The notes under the pieces are model-generated. The model searched no databases, was not told the origin of the DNA, and saw only the letters and a list, made by a program, of their open reading frames with translations. A stretch of DNA of 64,000 bases from Pinus tabuliformis. Its lineage: Eukaryota > Streptophyta > Pinopsida > Pinales > Pinaceae. The position numbers were made by a program, and so were the translations under genes. This document shows positions 11,862-23,169 of the stretch, piece by piece. The stretch is taken from NCBI GenBank assembly GCA_031772625.1, contig CM062814.1:822624757-822688756 (forward strand), written 5' to 3'. Within the stretch, counting starts at the first letter, position 1, and each line of letters opens with the position of its first letter.

Positions 11862-12445
11862 GGAAAGAAGGACATCAAGCAGCTGAAGGACCCATGAAAA
11901 AGAGGTTGTTGATGAATGGACAAGTACCTAATTAAGAGGGAGTTCTAACAAGTTCCCAACTACAAAGGAGCTTGGGCAAGTTCCTTGTCAGAGGAAACTT
12001 GGGCATGTCTTCCTCAATTAAAAGGAAGAGATAGACACAACATTCTTGTCTTCACTTGGGAAGAAAGAATGGGAGGATTGGGTAATCATCTGGCATCTGA
12101 TACTCTTTGAGGATGTGTAGGGCATCCAAGACAAGAGTAGGCAAGAGGACGAATATTCTTTTAGGGTTGGGAACTCAAGACAAGAATAGTCCTAGAAGGT
12201 CATACTCAGTGAACACCCGGGTGGGTATGTACCTTGAGAGACAATGACTAAGGTGTCTATAAGTCATTGGTCTCACCAACATTGTGCTCTGATCTTATGA
12301 GAGATAGAGTTGTTAGTCAAGGCCTTGCTATGAACAATGTTGGTTACTATGATGCTATAACAGATGGATTGCCAATCCGGTTTCTCTTATGTGAATTCTT
12401 CAAGATTGAAAAATAGCCAAACACCTTGTAATGATTTATGAATAC
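11862..12445 (+). other. Remainder of the Copia internal region
   Basis: This resumes the Copia element after the nested insertion. No pol domain is visible. Confidence 0.6.
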
Positions 12446-12464
12446 CTCCCTAGTTAAGAGGGAG
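12446..12464 (+). other. Palindromic polypurine tract of the gag-only Copia element
   Basis: CTCCCTAGTTAAGAGGGAG directly precedes the 3' LTR. Its purine half is the expected polypurine tract. Almost the same 19-mer flanks the 3' LTR of the Copia element at 16,184, on the opposite strand. Confidence 0.8.
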
Positions 12465-13542
12465 TGTTGAAGAAAGTGTAACTAGGTTCGGTCTTCATAA
12501 ATGTACTTTTGATATTTGTATTTATTCAAGAAAAGAAATATTATTTTTGTTATATTTATCAATGAGTTTCTTGCTCATTGAAATAAGTCTAGCACATGTT
12601 AAAGTGCTATAGGTAAGTCAAAGAGTCAAAAGAAAGTTTGAAGACCCTTAAGGGCATGTTACACCATGTACATATATGATAACAATCAAAGAATATCCCT
12701 CCAAGCAAAGACAAGTCCTCTCCACGCAACGACATCATCAAAGGAGCAAAAATGATGAAGGAAACTCAAGTCGGCCTACAGTCATCATGTCGGCCTCAAG
12801 TCGGCCTAAAGGAGGGACAGTGCTGTATATATAGAGGTTGTCTACTCCCTCAAACAACAAGCAATCCACCTCTGAAATCAGTGAGCAAGGAAGACCGAGA
12901 AAAGGGTGCAAAAGGAGGAGTTTAAGGAGCGTCTAGTGCGGCAAAGAAGGAGAAGTCGTCACCGAAGGTTGGAGGACTGTTTCTAGGGTAAAAGACAGTC
13001 ACACGTGCGAGAATTTAGCACTGCAGGATAGTCATATCAAGTCTGCAACTACACCTTGAAGAAGAAGCTTGGTTGGTGAAGAGGAAGGAAGGGATCATCA
13101 CAAGTAAAGGGTCTCACTAAAGATCAAGGATAAGTGTCTCTTCTAGAGCAAGTGCAACAAGGAATATCAACAGTTGTAAGAAGAACGAAGTGCCAAAAGA
13201 AGGAGGACGAAGTGTCGGGGAACGAAGTGCAGGAAGGATGAAGGACTTCACTTGTGCTTGGGGGATATTCTTGTCAAGGGTCTAGGGTTTGGCATTGATC
13301 AATAAGAGAAATTTACGAAAGGGTTTTCCTCTCTAAGAGAGAGAGGTTTTGCCCTGGCAGAGAGCCAACATCTTGTGTTCTTGTTCTTATGTTTTTGGTA
13401 GCAGTTTGATGAAGTAAACACACATGCATTAATAAGAAGAGAAGAAGATTAAGCTAACAAGATAAATTGTAAAAGAGCTTCACAAATTGTTATCAAGTCT
13501 AGAAGAATCCTACTATATCTAATTGCCCTAGATTCTTCAAAA
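12465..13542 (+). repeat. 3' LTR of the gag-only Copia element
   Basis: It starts TGTTGAAG like the 5' copy and ends next to the GCTCC target duplication at 13,543-13,547. It is about 180 bp shorter than the 5' copy. Confidence 0.9.
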
Positions 13543-13684
13543 GCTCCAACATAAGAAAAGACAATCCATACATCAAAATTCATCCATGCTCCAAAATTTC
13601 GTCCACCAAGAAGGAATAGCAAAAATATCAAGAGAGATAAGAGTCCAAAACAAGTGATGATGAGAAATGAACTCTCATCATTTG

Positions 13685-13692
13685 TATTTATA
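13685..13692 (-). promoter_or_regulatory. TATA-like motif, minus strand
   Basis: On the minus strand this reads TATAAATA within GGAGAGTATAAATAC. It could be a promoter of an unrecognised old LTR or a chance match; no transcript or gene follows that I can name. Confidence 0.22.
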
Positions 13693-15868
13693 CTCTCCTA
13701 ATGAGTTCGATTTACCTATTCGAGCCTACATTAGCCCCTAAAATAAAAACAATGTGCAAATAACTAACTTTTGGTGACAAGACCACCAAACTAGCTCATA
13801 AACAAAATAACAAGCCTCTCAAGAGGTCAAATGATCAATAATACATATCGTTGGGCTCTCTAAGAAGCCTGATGGAGTCCACAGGTTCCATAATGATGAA
13901 TAGGACTTCCAAAAGTGATGGAAAAGGGGTTGGCCCCTTGTTCTCCACATAATAAACCTGTAGTGCTCCTAATGGTCTGAGGGCAAACAAGTGACCTCAT
14001 GGGTCTCCAAGTAAGTCGAAGTTGCCTGTAGACCATCTGTAAGGGCTCAGATGATGGTGTAAGTGATGCCACATCAGCATACAAGCCCTGGGTTATCTGC
14101 CAAGTGCATGGTACAACTATGGGACTGCCTGGGCAGAGGTGAACTAGGTGCATCTTCCTCGTCCAATAGGTGAATCTCGAGCAATCTCTGAACATCTTTG
14201 GGGATCCATGGAGTGTTGTTTACAGTAGTGGAGACCCATGGCTCTCAACACACACCCTACATGTGCCAATGTAGTCCTCTGGAGGGTTAAGACCCCGTAT
14301 AGGGAGACCGATCCCAAAATGGAGACCACCTGCAATCCTGCACAAGATCAAATGCGTCCCCTAGCCTTCCAGTACAACAAGTCATCAAGGAAATCGAGTA
14401 AAGGAGCTTACAAACCATGGACAACATGTGGAGAGTTCATAATGGCATGCCCTTCCATAATGGGCTTTAGAATGTGCTAATGTCTCCAAGCTCCAGGTGA
14501 GGTTAACCAAGTATCCTATTAGGTGGTTTCTACTTCTATAGGGGATAGTATGTCCTAGGTACATCCTTTAAAAGGGTGGTGGCATGTGATGGAGATATGA
14601 ATGGAGTAGGGAATGAAAGGGGCAGCCCCGGGTCACATGCCGGGGTATAAGGATAGCTAATACAAGGGAAGCCCACACCTGGGGTATATAATGTATAGGA
14701 GGGAGCAATCGTGATACATGAGGTGCCCCGGCCTTGATTTTTCCACCCTTCTTTATATGCCTTTTGCCTTTTGTGATTTTACTTTGATTAAGTGCTCGGG
14801 GCTCAAGGCGTAAGAACATGATGTGTGAGATATAGCAATGGATACCCCCCCCCCCGTTAAGTTAGGGCGGTTCATTACCCACCAGGGGTTGGGACAATCA
14901 TGGGTTCCTAAATGATAAAGGAAGCTCGTCTAGGGCCTGTAGGAACTAGGGTAATGGCCATGATGATGGGGATAGAGCTCATGTATTGGCTTTTGCCCAC
15001 ATGCTAAATGTGTTTATCCGAGCCATCTTTTGCATTTTGTGGTACATTTTCTTGTTAAATGTGGCCAATTATGCTTTTAATTTTCTTTTTAGCTGCATCA
15101 ACCTCTGGGGCATCATTCCAACCCTGACTCAAGGTGTGGGCAAGGGGAAGGGGAAGGCTAATCCTATGTGAGCCCAGTGGAGGAATGTGGACCCAGGTGG
15201 GAGAAATAATAAACGGGGCTATAATGAGCGAAAGGGGGTAATATATGTGGATGAGGGAGCGAGACCATGCAACCAAAATCAATCCCTAAAGCCAAGGGGT
15301 TAGTAAAAGAGATCCTACGGGAATAGAATCCAAGGTTAACATCCAAAAGGGGTCTAGGGGACAAGAGCACAAACCTAGCTCATTCTTTCTGTCGAATACC
15401 CCCATTAATCCATGCCCAGAAGTGTCCATGATAAGCAAACTATAATACTCAATCACCAAATAACAAGGCATACCTTTAGGTTCAGGAGCCCCACCTTCAA
15501 ACATACGATCATGGCAAATGGGTGAGAAACCACATAGTTGGCTCGGGGGGAGGAGAAATGGAACAACGAGCTAGTTGGTGGCTGCAAGAGGCTACTGGCT
15601 GCCAGCCGAGGACCATCTTGGAGAAAAAATTTATCCTAGGGATATCACCCACAAAATGGTGGGTAACAATGCCTTATTGCATATTTTGGAGGATGACATC
15701 ATGGTGGAGACTCCTTTTCTCCCAAATGTGTGGGTTATTTTTGGCATTTTGTTATGTTTTAGAGCTACTTCAAGGTTAGCTTGTGAGCTTTGACTTAGTT
15801 AAATGCTCAAGTAAACTTTTTTGGGGTTTTGCTTGTAAAACTAGTGAAATAATGCTTGGTTACCCTCA

Positions 15869-15877
15869 TATAAATAG
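15869..15877 (+). promoter_or_regulatory. TATA-like motif, plus strand
   Basis: TATAAATAG is followed by GGGGAGCC and about 300 bp of non-coding DNA before the next element. It looks like the core of an LTR promoter, but no partner LTR is visible. Confidence 0.25.
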
Positions 15878-16183
15878 AGGGGAGCCTTATTCACTTTTTA
15901 TCATCATTCATCATCACATTTCTCTCTCTTTGGAAGTGCGCATTAGCTTCTTCTCTCCTACTTGGCCGCAATGTGAGTCAATGGTGCGAATAGCTCTTGG
16001 AGGTGGATTTTTGCTTGAAGTTGGTTTCTTGGGATTGATTGAAGAGATTCTTGTGGAAATTTTGTAAATTTATTGCTTATCTTCTATATTTTGCATATTA
16101 TATTGCATAAATTAAGGTTTCAACATGTGCCATGGTTAAAATTGTTATAATTATATAGAAATCTTGATCCTCTATACCATTTG

Positions 16184-18096
16184 TGTTAAATTTATGTATG
16201 TTATATGCTTAGAGCAATTTATTTCAATTTTACAGTTAGCTCAATATCTTTCCCAGATTAGCAATCACATCAGCATTAAAGTAAATCGCAGATAGGACAT
16301 AAATATAGATCGCAGAAGACAAGCCAGGACAAGAGGACACAAGATGTGGCGCTAGCCAGGGACAAACCCCAATGTGGGGAAACCCTTGATCAATTCTTCT
16401 TATATGTTCTTCAATAGTTCAGCAGAGAGAGAGAGAGATAGTACATATACAACAGAAGTCAACACTTTGACTTATCTAAGTAAGAGCATAGATCATCTCT
16501 AAGTAGATGATACATGAGGTAGCTGAACTCAGTTGAAGACAAGTTGCTTCAACTGATTCTCCCAAGTGACTCCATCACCATGCTGCACTTATCATTGTGC
16601 TGCTCCTCATCATCATGCTGCACCTCACCGTGTTGCACCATGCTGCACTCATCATCACTATGCTAGACCTCATAACCATGTTGCACACATCATACTGTTG
16701 CACCTTATGCTGCAACTGTTGTCCCATGTGTCATTGTTGCACCATGCTGTCACAGTTGTCCCATGTGCCATAGTTGCACCATGCTAGCCATTGCTGTCCC
16801 ATGTGGCATATTGTTGTCCCACTATTAGTGACATTGCCATTCCATGTTTGGCATACTGTTGTCCCATTTGCTATGCTCCAACAAGCACCATTGCCTCGCT
16901 TTCCCATTTGGCATGTTGTACCTTGCTGTTGTCCTATTGTTAGTCACGGTTGCTCCTATGATTGCTTGTTGTCCCATTGATCTACAACCACCCAACAATC
17001 ATGCCCAAAACATACCTTGAACATGGCTGCCTCCTCATGTTGTTGTTCTGGGCATATGGCAACCCTTAACAGTTCCATGCTGCCCTGTTTAGGAGTGACT
17101 AGGCCTGTGGCCTGCCACAGACCTTCGTTGCACACACACCAAGCACCTAAGATGCATGCTACAGCTCATTGTTCTGAGGTCTGTTTGGTTGCAGCAAACT
17201 AGGCTTGGTTAGGGCACACAATAGTCCTTAACCAGCCTTCTTTCTATGCCCAAAAACACTCCCAAGAGATGTGATTGTCCTTCTTTGAGAGGCCGAGGGT
17301 GGTTGCTCCAATTCTGCGCTGCCCTAGCTCTTGTCTACCATGTGGCCTGCCTGTAATTTACTGCGGCACCCTACAACAAGACTGTGTAGGGTTGCGACTG
17401 CCTTTCCATGGATCTGCACCCTTCCAAAGTGCCCTCAAAACTATCCTATGGTTGTGGCTCTTCCAATAAGGGAACTCAGCCCCTTCTCCAACTCTTCAGA
17501 CCCTAGAATAGACCCAAAACAGTCCTCCTTTTACACGTTGTCCCTACCTCTTCTTGTTGCGGCTACCACAGGGAATTATCCTCCTTCAACGAGCTCTCTT
17601 CCTCCACAAATGGATGCGTAGAGTTGTCATAAGCTAGGGCTTGCTAGGACTATGGCTAGGGCTGCTAAGACCTCCTCCATAGCTGCGTAGATCCTCCTTC
17701 TTAGGACTGTGTGAGGGCTTGTAGAGACTGTGTCTAGGGCTTCATACTAAGGCTCCTTTTCCTTCTGCGTTTTAGGGCTTCCTCTCTTAGATTTCTCTTC
17801 CACTAAAACCCAGAACAAGTGGAGAGAAATCAAGAGTGAAGTGTGTGTAAAATGACTCTCAAGTCATCTCCTTTTAAACTAAAACGTTGAGCATATGTGG
17901 GGTTTATTTGGTTGCTGGCCGACCTTGACGAATTGTCTATAACACAAATAAATTCATAACTCCATGAATACTTATCAGAATCAGATAATCTTTAGATGAA
18001 TCCTACACCTCTCAATGAGAGGGATCCAAGAAAAATATCAGTTGCCATAAATAAGATGACCCACATGGAATTTGGTCCTAGTTGCCAATTTTAACA
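16184..18096 (-). repeat. 3' LTR of the long-LTR Copia element
   Basis: It begins TGTTAAATTTA and ends AATTTTAACA, an imperfect inverted pair with TG...CA ends. It is 1,913 bp, long for Copia, and contains a C/T/G-rich minisatellite-like block (16,566-16,990). Confidence 0.9.
16566..16990. repeat. Minisatellite-like block built on CATGCTGCACC / TTGTCCCATGTG
   Basis: Words such as CATGCTGCACC, GTTGCACCATGCT and TTGTCCCATGTG recur at irregular spacing of roughly 15-40 bp. The block is conserved in the second LTR at about 21,243-21,660. The histidine- and cysteine-rich peptide it could encode is a by-product of the repeat. Confidence 0.7.
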
Positions 18097-18115
18097 CTCC
18101 CTCTCAACTAGGGAG
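18097..18115 (-). other. Palindromic polypurine tract of the long-LTR Copia element
   Basis: On the minus strand this reads CTCCCTAGTTGAGAGGGAG. It differs by one base from the tract at 12,446 and abuts the LTR at 18,096. Confidence 0.8.
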
Positions 18116-18171
18116 AACTCCATCTACTGATCCATCTGTCCGGCTGTACTATCTCTGCCATCAGTGCCCTG

Positions 18172-18214
18172 CACTGCTCTGCTCTGCTTTGCTCTACTCT
18201 GCTCTGCTCTACTG
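18172..18214. repeat. Imperfect (CTCTG)n pentanucleotide repeat
   Basis: This short run of CTCTG-like units lies inside the Copia internal region near the polypurine tract. Confidence 0.75.
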
Positions 18215-18239
18215 AACCATGAAGAAGAAGAATTGATTG

Positions 18240-18470
18240 AGAATGTCTCATACCATTCTCTACTAACCCGAAGTCAGTTCCATAAGAAGAGAGTGTGTCA
18301 TACCATCCTTACTGATCCCAGATCAGTTCCAAGAGAGTGAGTCATATCACTCTTACTGACCCGAAGTCAATTCCAATTGATCGCGGATCAATATCAAAAG
18401 AGAGTGTCTCAAACCACTCATACTGATCCCGGATCAGTTTCATTTATCCCAGATCAATGGAGGTCATCCT
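18240..18470. repeat. Degenerate tandem array with TGATCC(C/A)GGATCA-like palindromes
   Basis: About four units of 45-65 bp carry the words ATACCAT...TACTGA, TCAGTTCC and AGAGAGTGTCTC. TGATCCCGGATCA occurs at about 18,424 and related TGATCCCAGATCA upstream. It lies between the polypurine tract and the RNase H remnant, where some plant elements keep species-specific tandem repeats. Confidence 0.65.
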
Positions 18471-18991
18471 AGCATAGGGAGTACGGTAGATACAACGATG
18501 CGTCCATCGATAGTACTACTATGGTCCCTAACCCCATTTCCCTGCTCATTGGCCAGATGAGAGGTACTTCCCATGAGTCCCAGACTGCATGGGTAGGATG
18601 CCTCGACAAGAGAACCACTCATCTTGTCCCTAAGTCGCCACGAGGTATCACAAGGGAAGGCGGAGCCATTCACCCTCTACACAGCACACCATTAGGGGAG
18701 GGTGAGTCGCCCTATGGTCGCTTGTTGCTCTAAGAAGTACCCTAAGCCCCCCGGAGCTCCTAGAGCTCAATGCATGCATCATGCAGGACCCTCATAAGAG
18801 GGTCTCTCAACGACTCCAAGTCATTCGGGAAAGTAACAAATTTGACCTTTCCCCGAGGCTTTGACAGAATGTTTGCGACCTGTACATCAGTCTTAATGCG
18901 ATGGAGCCTACTCACTCATCGACCTACCATATCCCGAATAAGGTAGTATCTGATTTCTATATGCTAGAGCAATCATAGAATACAGGATTCC

Positions 18992-19700
18992 TCAACAATT
19001 GAATCCCCCATGGTTGACACAAAAGATCACGATGGTATCCATCATGTGTACAAACAGCTCACTGAAGAGCTTCCACAACCAGGCAGCTTCACACGAGATC
19101 ATACTCATAGCTATGTATTCGGTCTCAGCAGTGCTCAAAGCAACCGTCTTCTGCTTCCTGCTCATCCAGGATATCGAGCAGAACCCAAAGAGAATCAGCA
19201 CTTAGAAGTGCTCTTGAGATCCTCCACACTGCCTGCCCAATCAGCATTCGAATAATCATGCAGCGTCATATTTCCGGCAGTGTATCTCAATCCATGAGAG
19301 ATTGTGCCTGAAGATATCTGAGAAGATTCTTGGCACTAATCTAGTGAGGCTCAACCAAAAATATGAGCCCAACATGCTAACTGCAAAACATATATCCGGA
19401 CGGCAGTTCACCAAGAACATCAATGTGAATGAGTTTATGAAACTCAGAGGCATTTCCCAAATCTGGTCCGGCATCCCTAACACATAACTTCTGAAAGTTA
19501 AGATCCATCGAGGTAGTCACGGGCTTGTAGTTTACCATTCCACATCCAGAATCCAACTCCCTCTTACTTCTGCAAATTAGAGGGTCTGCACCTGTCAGAA
19601 ATAGGTCGTTCTCAGAAGGTTCCGATATGAGAGGTCTATCATCCACAACCTTCGAGCAATGGTTTGGATCGGCTTCACTCCTAGTGAATCTCAGCTTCAT
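18992..19700 (-). pseudogene. Copia reverse transcriptase / RNase H remnants (fossil)
   Basis: RNase H motif SWMSRKQKTVALSTAETEYI is at 18,992-19,201, and NCRPDICFAVSML, typical of the C-terminal reverse-transcriptase region, is at 19,256-19,483. NYKPVTTSMD lies further upstream. These identify a Ty1/Copia pol. It is heavily broken. Confidence 0.82.
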
Positions 19701-19996
19701 CAGACAGCTATCAATCCTCTCATACTAAGCCCGGGGTGTTTTGCTTCAAGCCATAGAGGGCTTTCTTCCACCTGCATACATGAGATTCCCGATCATGAAT
19801 CTCAAACCCCTCGGGTTGTTCCAAACCTGTGGACCTGCTACATGAGGGGAATGGTCCCCTTGTAAGATTTTCCTTCGGTACATCTTAGACATGTACCTTC
19901 ATGCTCTTTTTGAATTCAGGCATCCCAGTCACCATCTGACTCACATCGGGTAGGGTCCTATAATAAGTAGACCTCCGGTGCTATAGATGAGATATG

Positions 19997-20185
19997 TCAA
20001 TTGACATGATCCCCAATGGACCATCCTGCAACTTGATACAAATTGCCAACCCTGAACCCATGAGTAAAAGCATCTTTGAAAATTTTATTTTCAAACACGT
20101 ACCTTTCCATTGATGAATGCCACCCTGAAACCTTTGACTTCCATTGCTGAAATGGGCACCAGGTACTTCTTGCGATCAGGTACAT
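19997..20185 (-). pseudogene. Copia pre-integrase remnant (fossil)
   Basis: The frame resembles the GAG-pre-integrase region of Copia polyproteins, with the segment FTHGFRVGNLYQVAG. It lies between Gag and reverse-transcriptase remnants as expected. It is short and degraded. Confidence 0.55.
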
Positions 20186-20559
20186 AAAAGAGATTCTTGT
20201 AAATGAATCAAGTTACCCTCATTCAATTGAGGGGTAACATTCCCTACACCCTTTCCGGGATAGGTGGCATCGACTCCAAGTATAATCCCACGATTGTTTC
20301 CATCTCTAACAAATTAGAGAGAGCACCCTTCTATCCGATGAAGTGCCTTGAAACACTCCAATCAATAAGCCAGATTCCCAAAGAGTCTGAAGGAAAGGGC
20401 CAGTATAAGATAACGCTTCTTTATCTTATTAGAAACAGCATTTGATTCTTCATACCTGGGGTTCCTTGCTTTCTTTGACGAGTCAACGATTTCCTTAATG
20501 ACCTGCATTACCTGTCATTCCTCTGAACATTGAAGATGTCCCTGGAATGATTGTTATCA

Positions 20560-20816
20560 TCATCAAGTGATGTGTCCCTACCTTGGACACTCCTTCACAT
20601 AATGGTCGAACTTATTACAAACAAGGCATCTGCCTTTCCTTCCACCCTTAGATCCGGAGTTCCCATTGAAGTGATTTGTAGGCCATCAGAAACTTCGTTG
20701 CGCCATTCTGATAATATTCTCTGCTTCGACTTCACCCTTGGTGAATTAGCAAAGGGATGAGGAATCCATTGATCCTTTTGTCCTTTCCCAACTGTCTTCG
20801 GTGATTGCTCTTTCAC
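20560..20816 (-). pseudogene. Copia Gag zinc-knuckle remnant (fossil)
   Basis: This part of the minus strand encodes basic sequence near the Gag C-terminus, with a CCHC-type spacing recognisable around 20,590-20,650. It is close to the primer site at 20,844, so most of the N-terminal gag is absent. Confidence 0.5.
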
Positions 20817-20843
20817 TCTTGCTTGGGCTTTGTCTTCACCTCA

Positions 20844-20855
20844 CCTTTGATACCA
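20844..20855 (-). other. Primer binding site of the long-LTR Copia element
   Basis: On the minus strand this reads TGGTATCAAAGG and abuts the LTR starting at 20,856. Confidence 0.82.
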
Positions 20856-22406
20856 TGTTAAATTTAGGTATGTTCTATGCTTAGAGCAATTTATTTCAAT
20901 TTTACAATTAGCTCAATATCTTTTCCAGATTGGCAATCACATCAACATTAAAGTAAATTGCAGATAGAACATAAATATAGATCGCAGAAGACAAGCCAAG
21001 ACAAGAGGACACAAGATGTGGCACTAACCAAGGACAAACCCCAATGTGGGGAAACCCTTGATCAATTCTTCTTATATGTTCTTCAATAGTTCAGCAGAGA
21101 GAGAGAGAGAGAAATAGTACATATACAATAGAAGTCGACACTTTGACTTATCTAAGTAAGAGCATAGATCATCTCTAAGTAGATGATACATGAGGTAGTT
21201 GAACTTAGTTGAAGACAAGTTGCTTCAACCGATTCTCCCAGGTGACTCCATCACCATGATGCACCTATCAATGTGTTGTTCCTCATCATCATGCTGCACC
21301 TCACCGTGCTGCACCATGTTGCACTCATCATCACTAGGTTGGACCTCCTAACCATGTTGCACACATCATACTACTGCACCTTATGCTGCTACTGTTGTCC
21401 CATGTGTCATTGTTGCACCATGCTGTCACAGTTGTCCCATGTGCCATAGCCGCACCATGCTAGCCACTATTGTCCCATGTGGCATATTGTTGTCCCACTG
21501 TTAGTGACGTTGCCATTCCATATCTGGCATACTGTTGTCCCATTTGCTATGCTCCAGCAAGCACCATTGCCTAGCTGTCCCATTTGGCATGTTGTACCTT
21601 ATTGTTGTCCTATTGTTAGTCATGGTTGCTCCTATGATTGCTTGTTGTCCCATTGACCTACAACAACCCAACAATCATGCCCAAAACATACCTTGAACAT
21701 GGCTGCCTCCTCATGCTGTTGTTCTGGGCATATGGCAGCCCCTAACACTTCCATGCTGACCTGTTTAGGAGTGACTAGGCCTGTGGCCTGCCACAGACCT
21801 TAGCTGCACACACACCAAGCACCTAAGATGCATGCTACAACTCACTGTTCTGAGGTCTGTTTGGTTGCAGCAAACTAGGCCTGGTTAGGGCACACAACAG
21901 TCCTTAACCAACCTTCTTTTTGTGCCCAAAAACACTCCCAAGAGATGTGGTTGTCCTTCTTTGAGGGGCCGAGGGTGGTTGCTTCAATTCTGGGCTGCCC
22001 TAGCCCTTGTCTACCCTTCGGCCTGCCTGTAATTTACTGCGGCACCCTACAACAAGACTATGTAGGGTTGCAGCTGCCTTTCCATGGATCTGCACCCTTC
22101 CAAAGTGCCCTCAAAACTGTCCTATGGTTGCGGCTCTTCCAGCAAGGGAACTCGGCCCCTTCTCCAGCACTTCGGACCCCTGAAATAGACCCAAAACAGT
22201 CCTCCTTTTACACGTTGTCCCTGCCTCTTCTTGCTGCGGCTACCACAGGGAATTATCCTCCTTCAACGAGCTCTCTTCCTCCACAAATGGATGCGTAGAG
22301 CTGTCATAGGCTAGGGCTTGCTAGGACTGCGGCTAGGGTTGTTAAGACCTCCTCGATAGCTGCGTAGATCCTCCTTCTTAGGACTGTGTTAGGGCTTGTA
22401 GAGACT
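20856..22406 (-). repeat. Partial 5' LTR of the long-LTR Copia element
   Basis: It is collinear with 16,184 to about 17,727 and then stops at about 22,406. The terminal part of about 370 bp is missing and unrelated Copia gag sequence follows. Confidence 0.85.
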
Positions 22407-22409
22407 GGT

Positions 22410-22985
22410 AGTCTTGTAGTCTTGTCCTTGAGAAATAAAGGCTTCTCTAGTAGAATGGAAGGTGGAAACAAACACAGAGTAGGCTGGTCCCAACTTAGTA
22501 AGACTGGAATAGATAAGGCTACCATCTTCTTTCTTAACCTTAACACCTTCCAAGAGAAGTATAAGGGTCTTGCACTTGGACAAAAAATCTTCAATGGAAG
22601 AAAAATTATTGGGGTCCAACATAAGCAACTCATCTTCGAGTTGATGGGCTCTAATTTCATTTTTAATTCCAAAAACTTTAGTAAGCTGTTTCATTGCTTC
22701 ATTAGGAGTATCAAGTTCTGCAATATGGAATCTAAGATATGGAGAAATAGACATCCCTATCAACCCACGTGCTTGATCTTGCCTATTTTCCCATTTGGTT
22801 GTCTTATCTTCATCTTTAGGTTTAGTTTCTTGGCCTAAGGCTATTTTGTAAAGACCTTTACTTTTAAGTAAATCCACAATGTAGGACCACCATTGGAAGT
22901 AGTTGGTGCAGTCAAGAATAACTTGGCATGGACTTTCCATTTTAACAAAAATTGAAGCTGTAGATGCTGAAACTAAGTGTTCCAA
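22410..22985 (-). pseudogene. Copia Gag fragment (fossil)
   Basis: About 190 residues resemble the UBN2 / Copia gag-polypeptide family. They include FQWWSYIVDLLKSKGLYKIA near the N-terminus, then ARGLIGMSISPYLRFHI and a KTLILLLEGVKVKKEDGSLI block. The segment represents the N-terminal capsid-like part, and the zinc-knuckle part is not present. The last few codons run into the neighbouring LTR. Confidence 0.8.
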
Positions 22986-23169
22986 TGGAAAGATTTCGAA
23001 AAATTAGGCTGATTCAAAAAAAATGGCTCTGAAAACGGCTTCCGGATGAAGAAGTTATGGCTTTTTGAAGAAAAGTTGTTGAAAATGCCAATGAAGTGCA
23101 TAAATGCGCAGAAGTGAATGATAATGTTATATTTAAAAAAAAAAAAACCTTTCCAAACTTAATCTAATT

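Larger units (their letters stand above)
2308..13542 (+). mobile_element. Gag-only (TR-GAG-like) Ty1/Copia element hosting a nested Gypsy element
   Basis: The element is flanked by 5-bp target duplications GCTCC at 2,303-2,307 and 13,543-13,547. It has two LTRs (2,308-3,567 and 12,465-13,542), a tRNA-Met-type primer site directly after the left LTR, one long gag frame, and a polypurine tract before the right LTR. No protease, integrase, reverse transcriptase or RNase H was found in its own sequence (4,852-5,999 and 11,862-12,445). This matches the described TR-GAG class of non-autonomous plant elements. A 5.85-kb Gypsy element sits inside it. Across the first 128 aligned LTR bases the two copies differ at 5 sites, mostly C/T, so the insertion is not recent. 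Confidence 0.88.
13548..16183. other. Unassigned intergenic DNA
   Basis: No protein domain or LTR pair was recognised in this 2.6-kb stretch. It contains an 11-base C run at 14,845-14,855 and two TATA-like motifs listed separately. Several reading frames of 60-110 codons occur on both strands without recognisable content. It is the continuation of the DNA left of 2,302. Confidence 0.55.
16184..22406 (-). mobile_element. Degraded Ty1/Copia element with long LTRs
   Basis: The left LTR spans 16,184-18,096. The right copy starts at 20,856, next to a minus-strand primer site, and matches the left copy up to about 22,406, where it stops abruptly. The internal part is only about 2.76 kb and holds scattered Gag, pre-integrase, reverse-transcriptase and RNase H remnants, so a good part of pol is gone and the rest is heavily broken. 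The left flank is ATTTG, but a matching duplication cannot be tested because the right end is lost. Confidence 0.85.

Noticed and set aside
16566-16787. Histidine- and cysteine-rich peptide frame
   Set aside because: It is the translation of the minisatellite-like LTR block and has no independent support as a gene.
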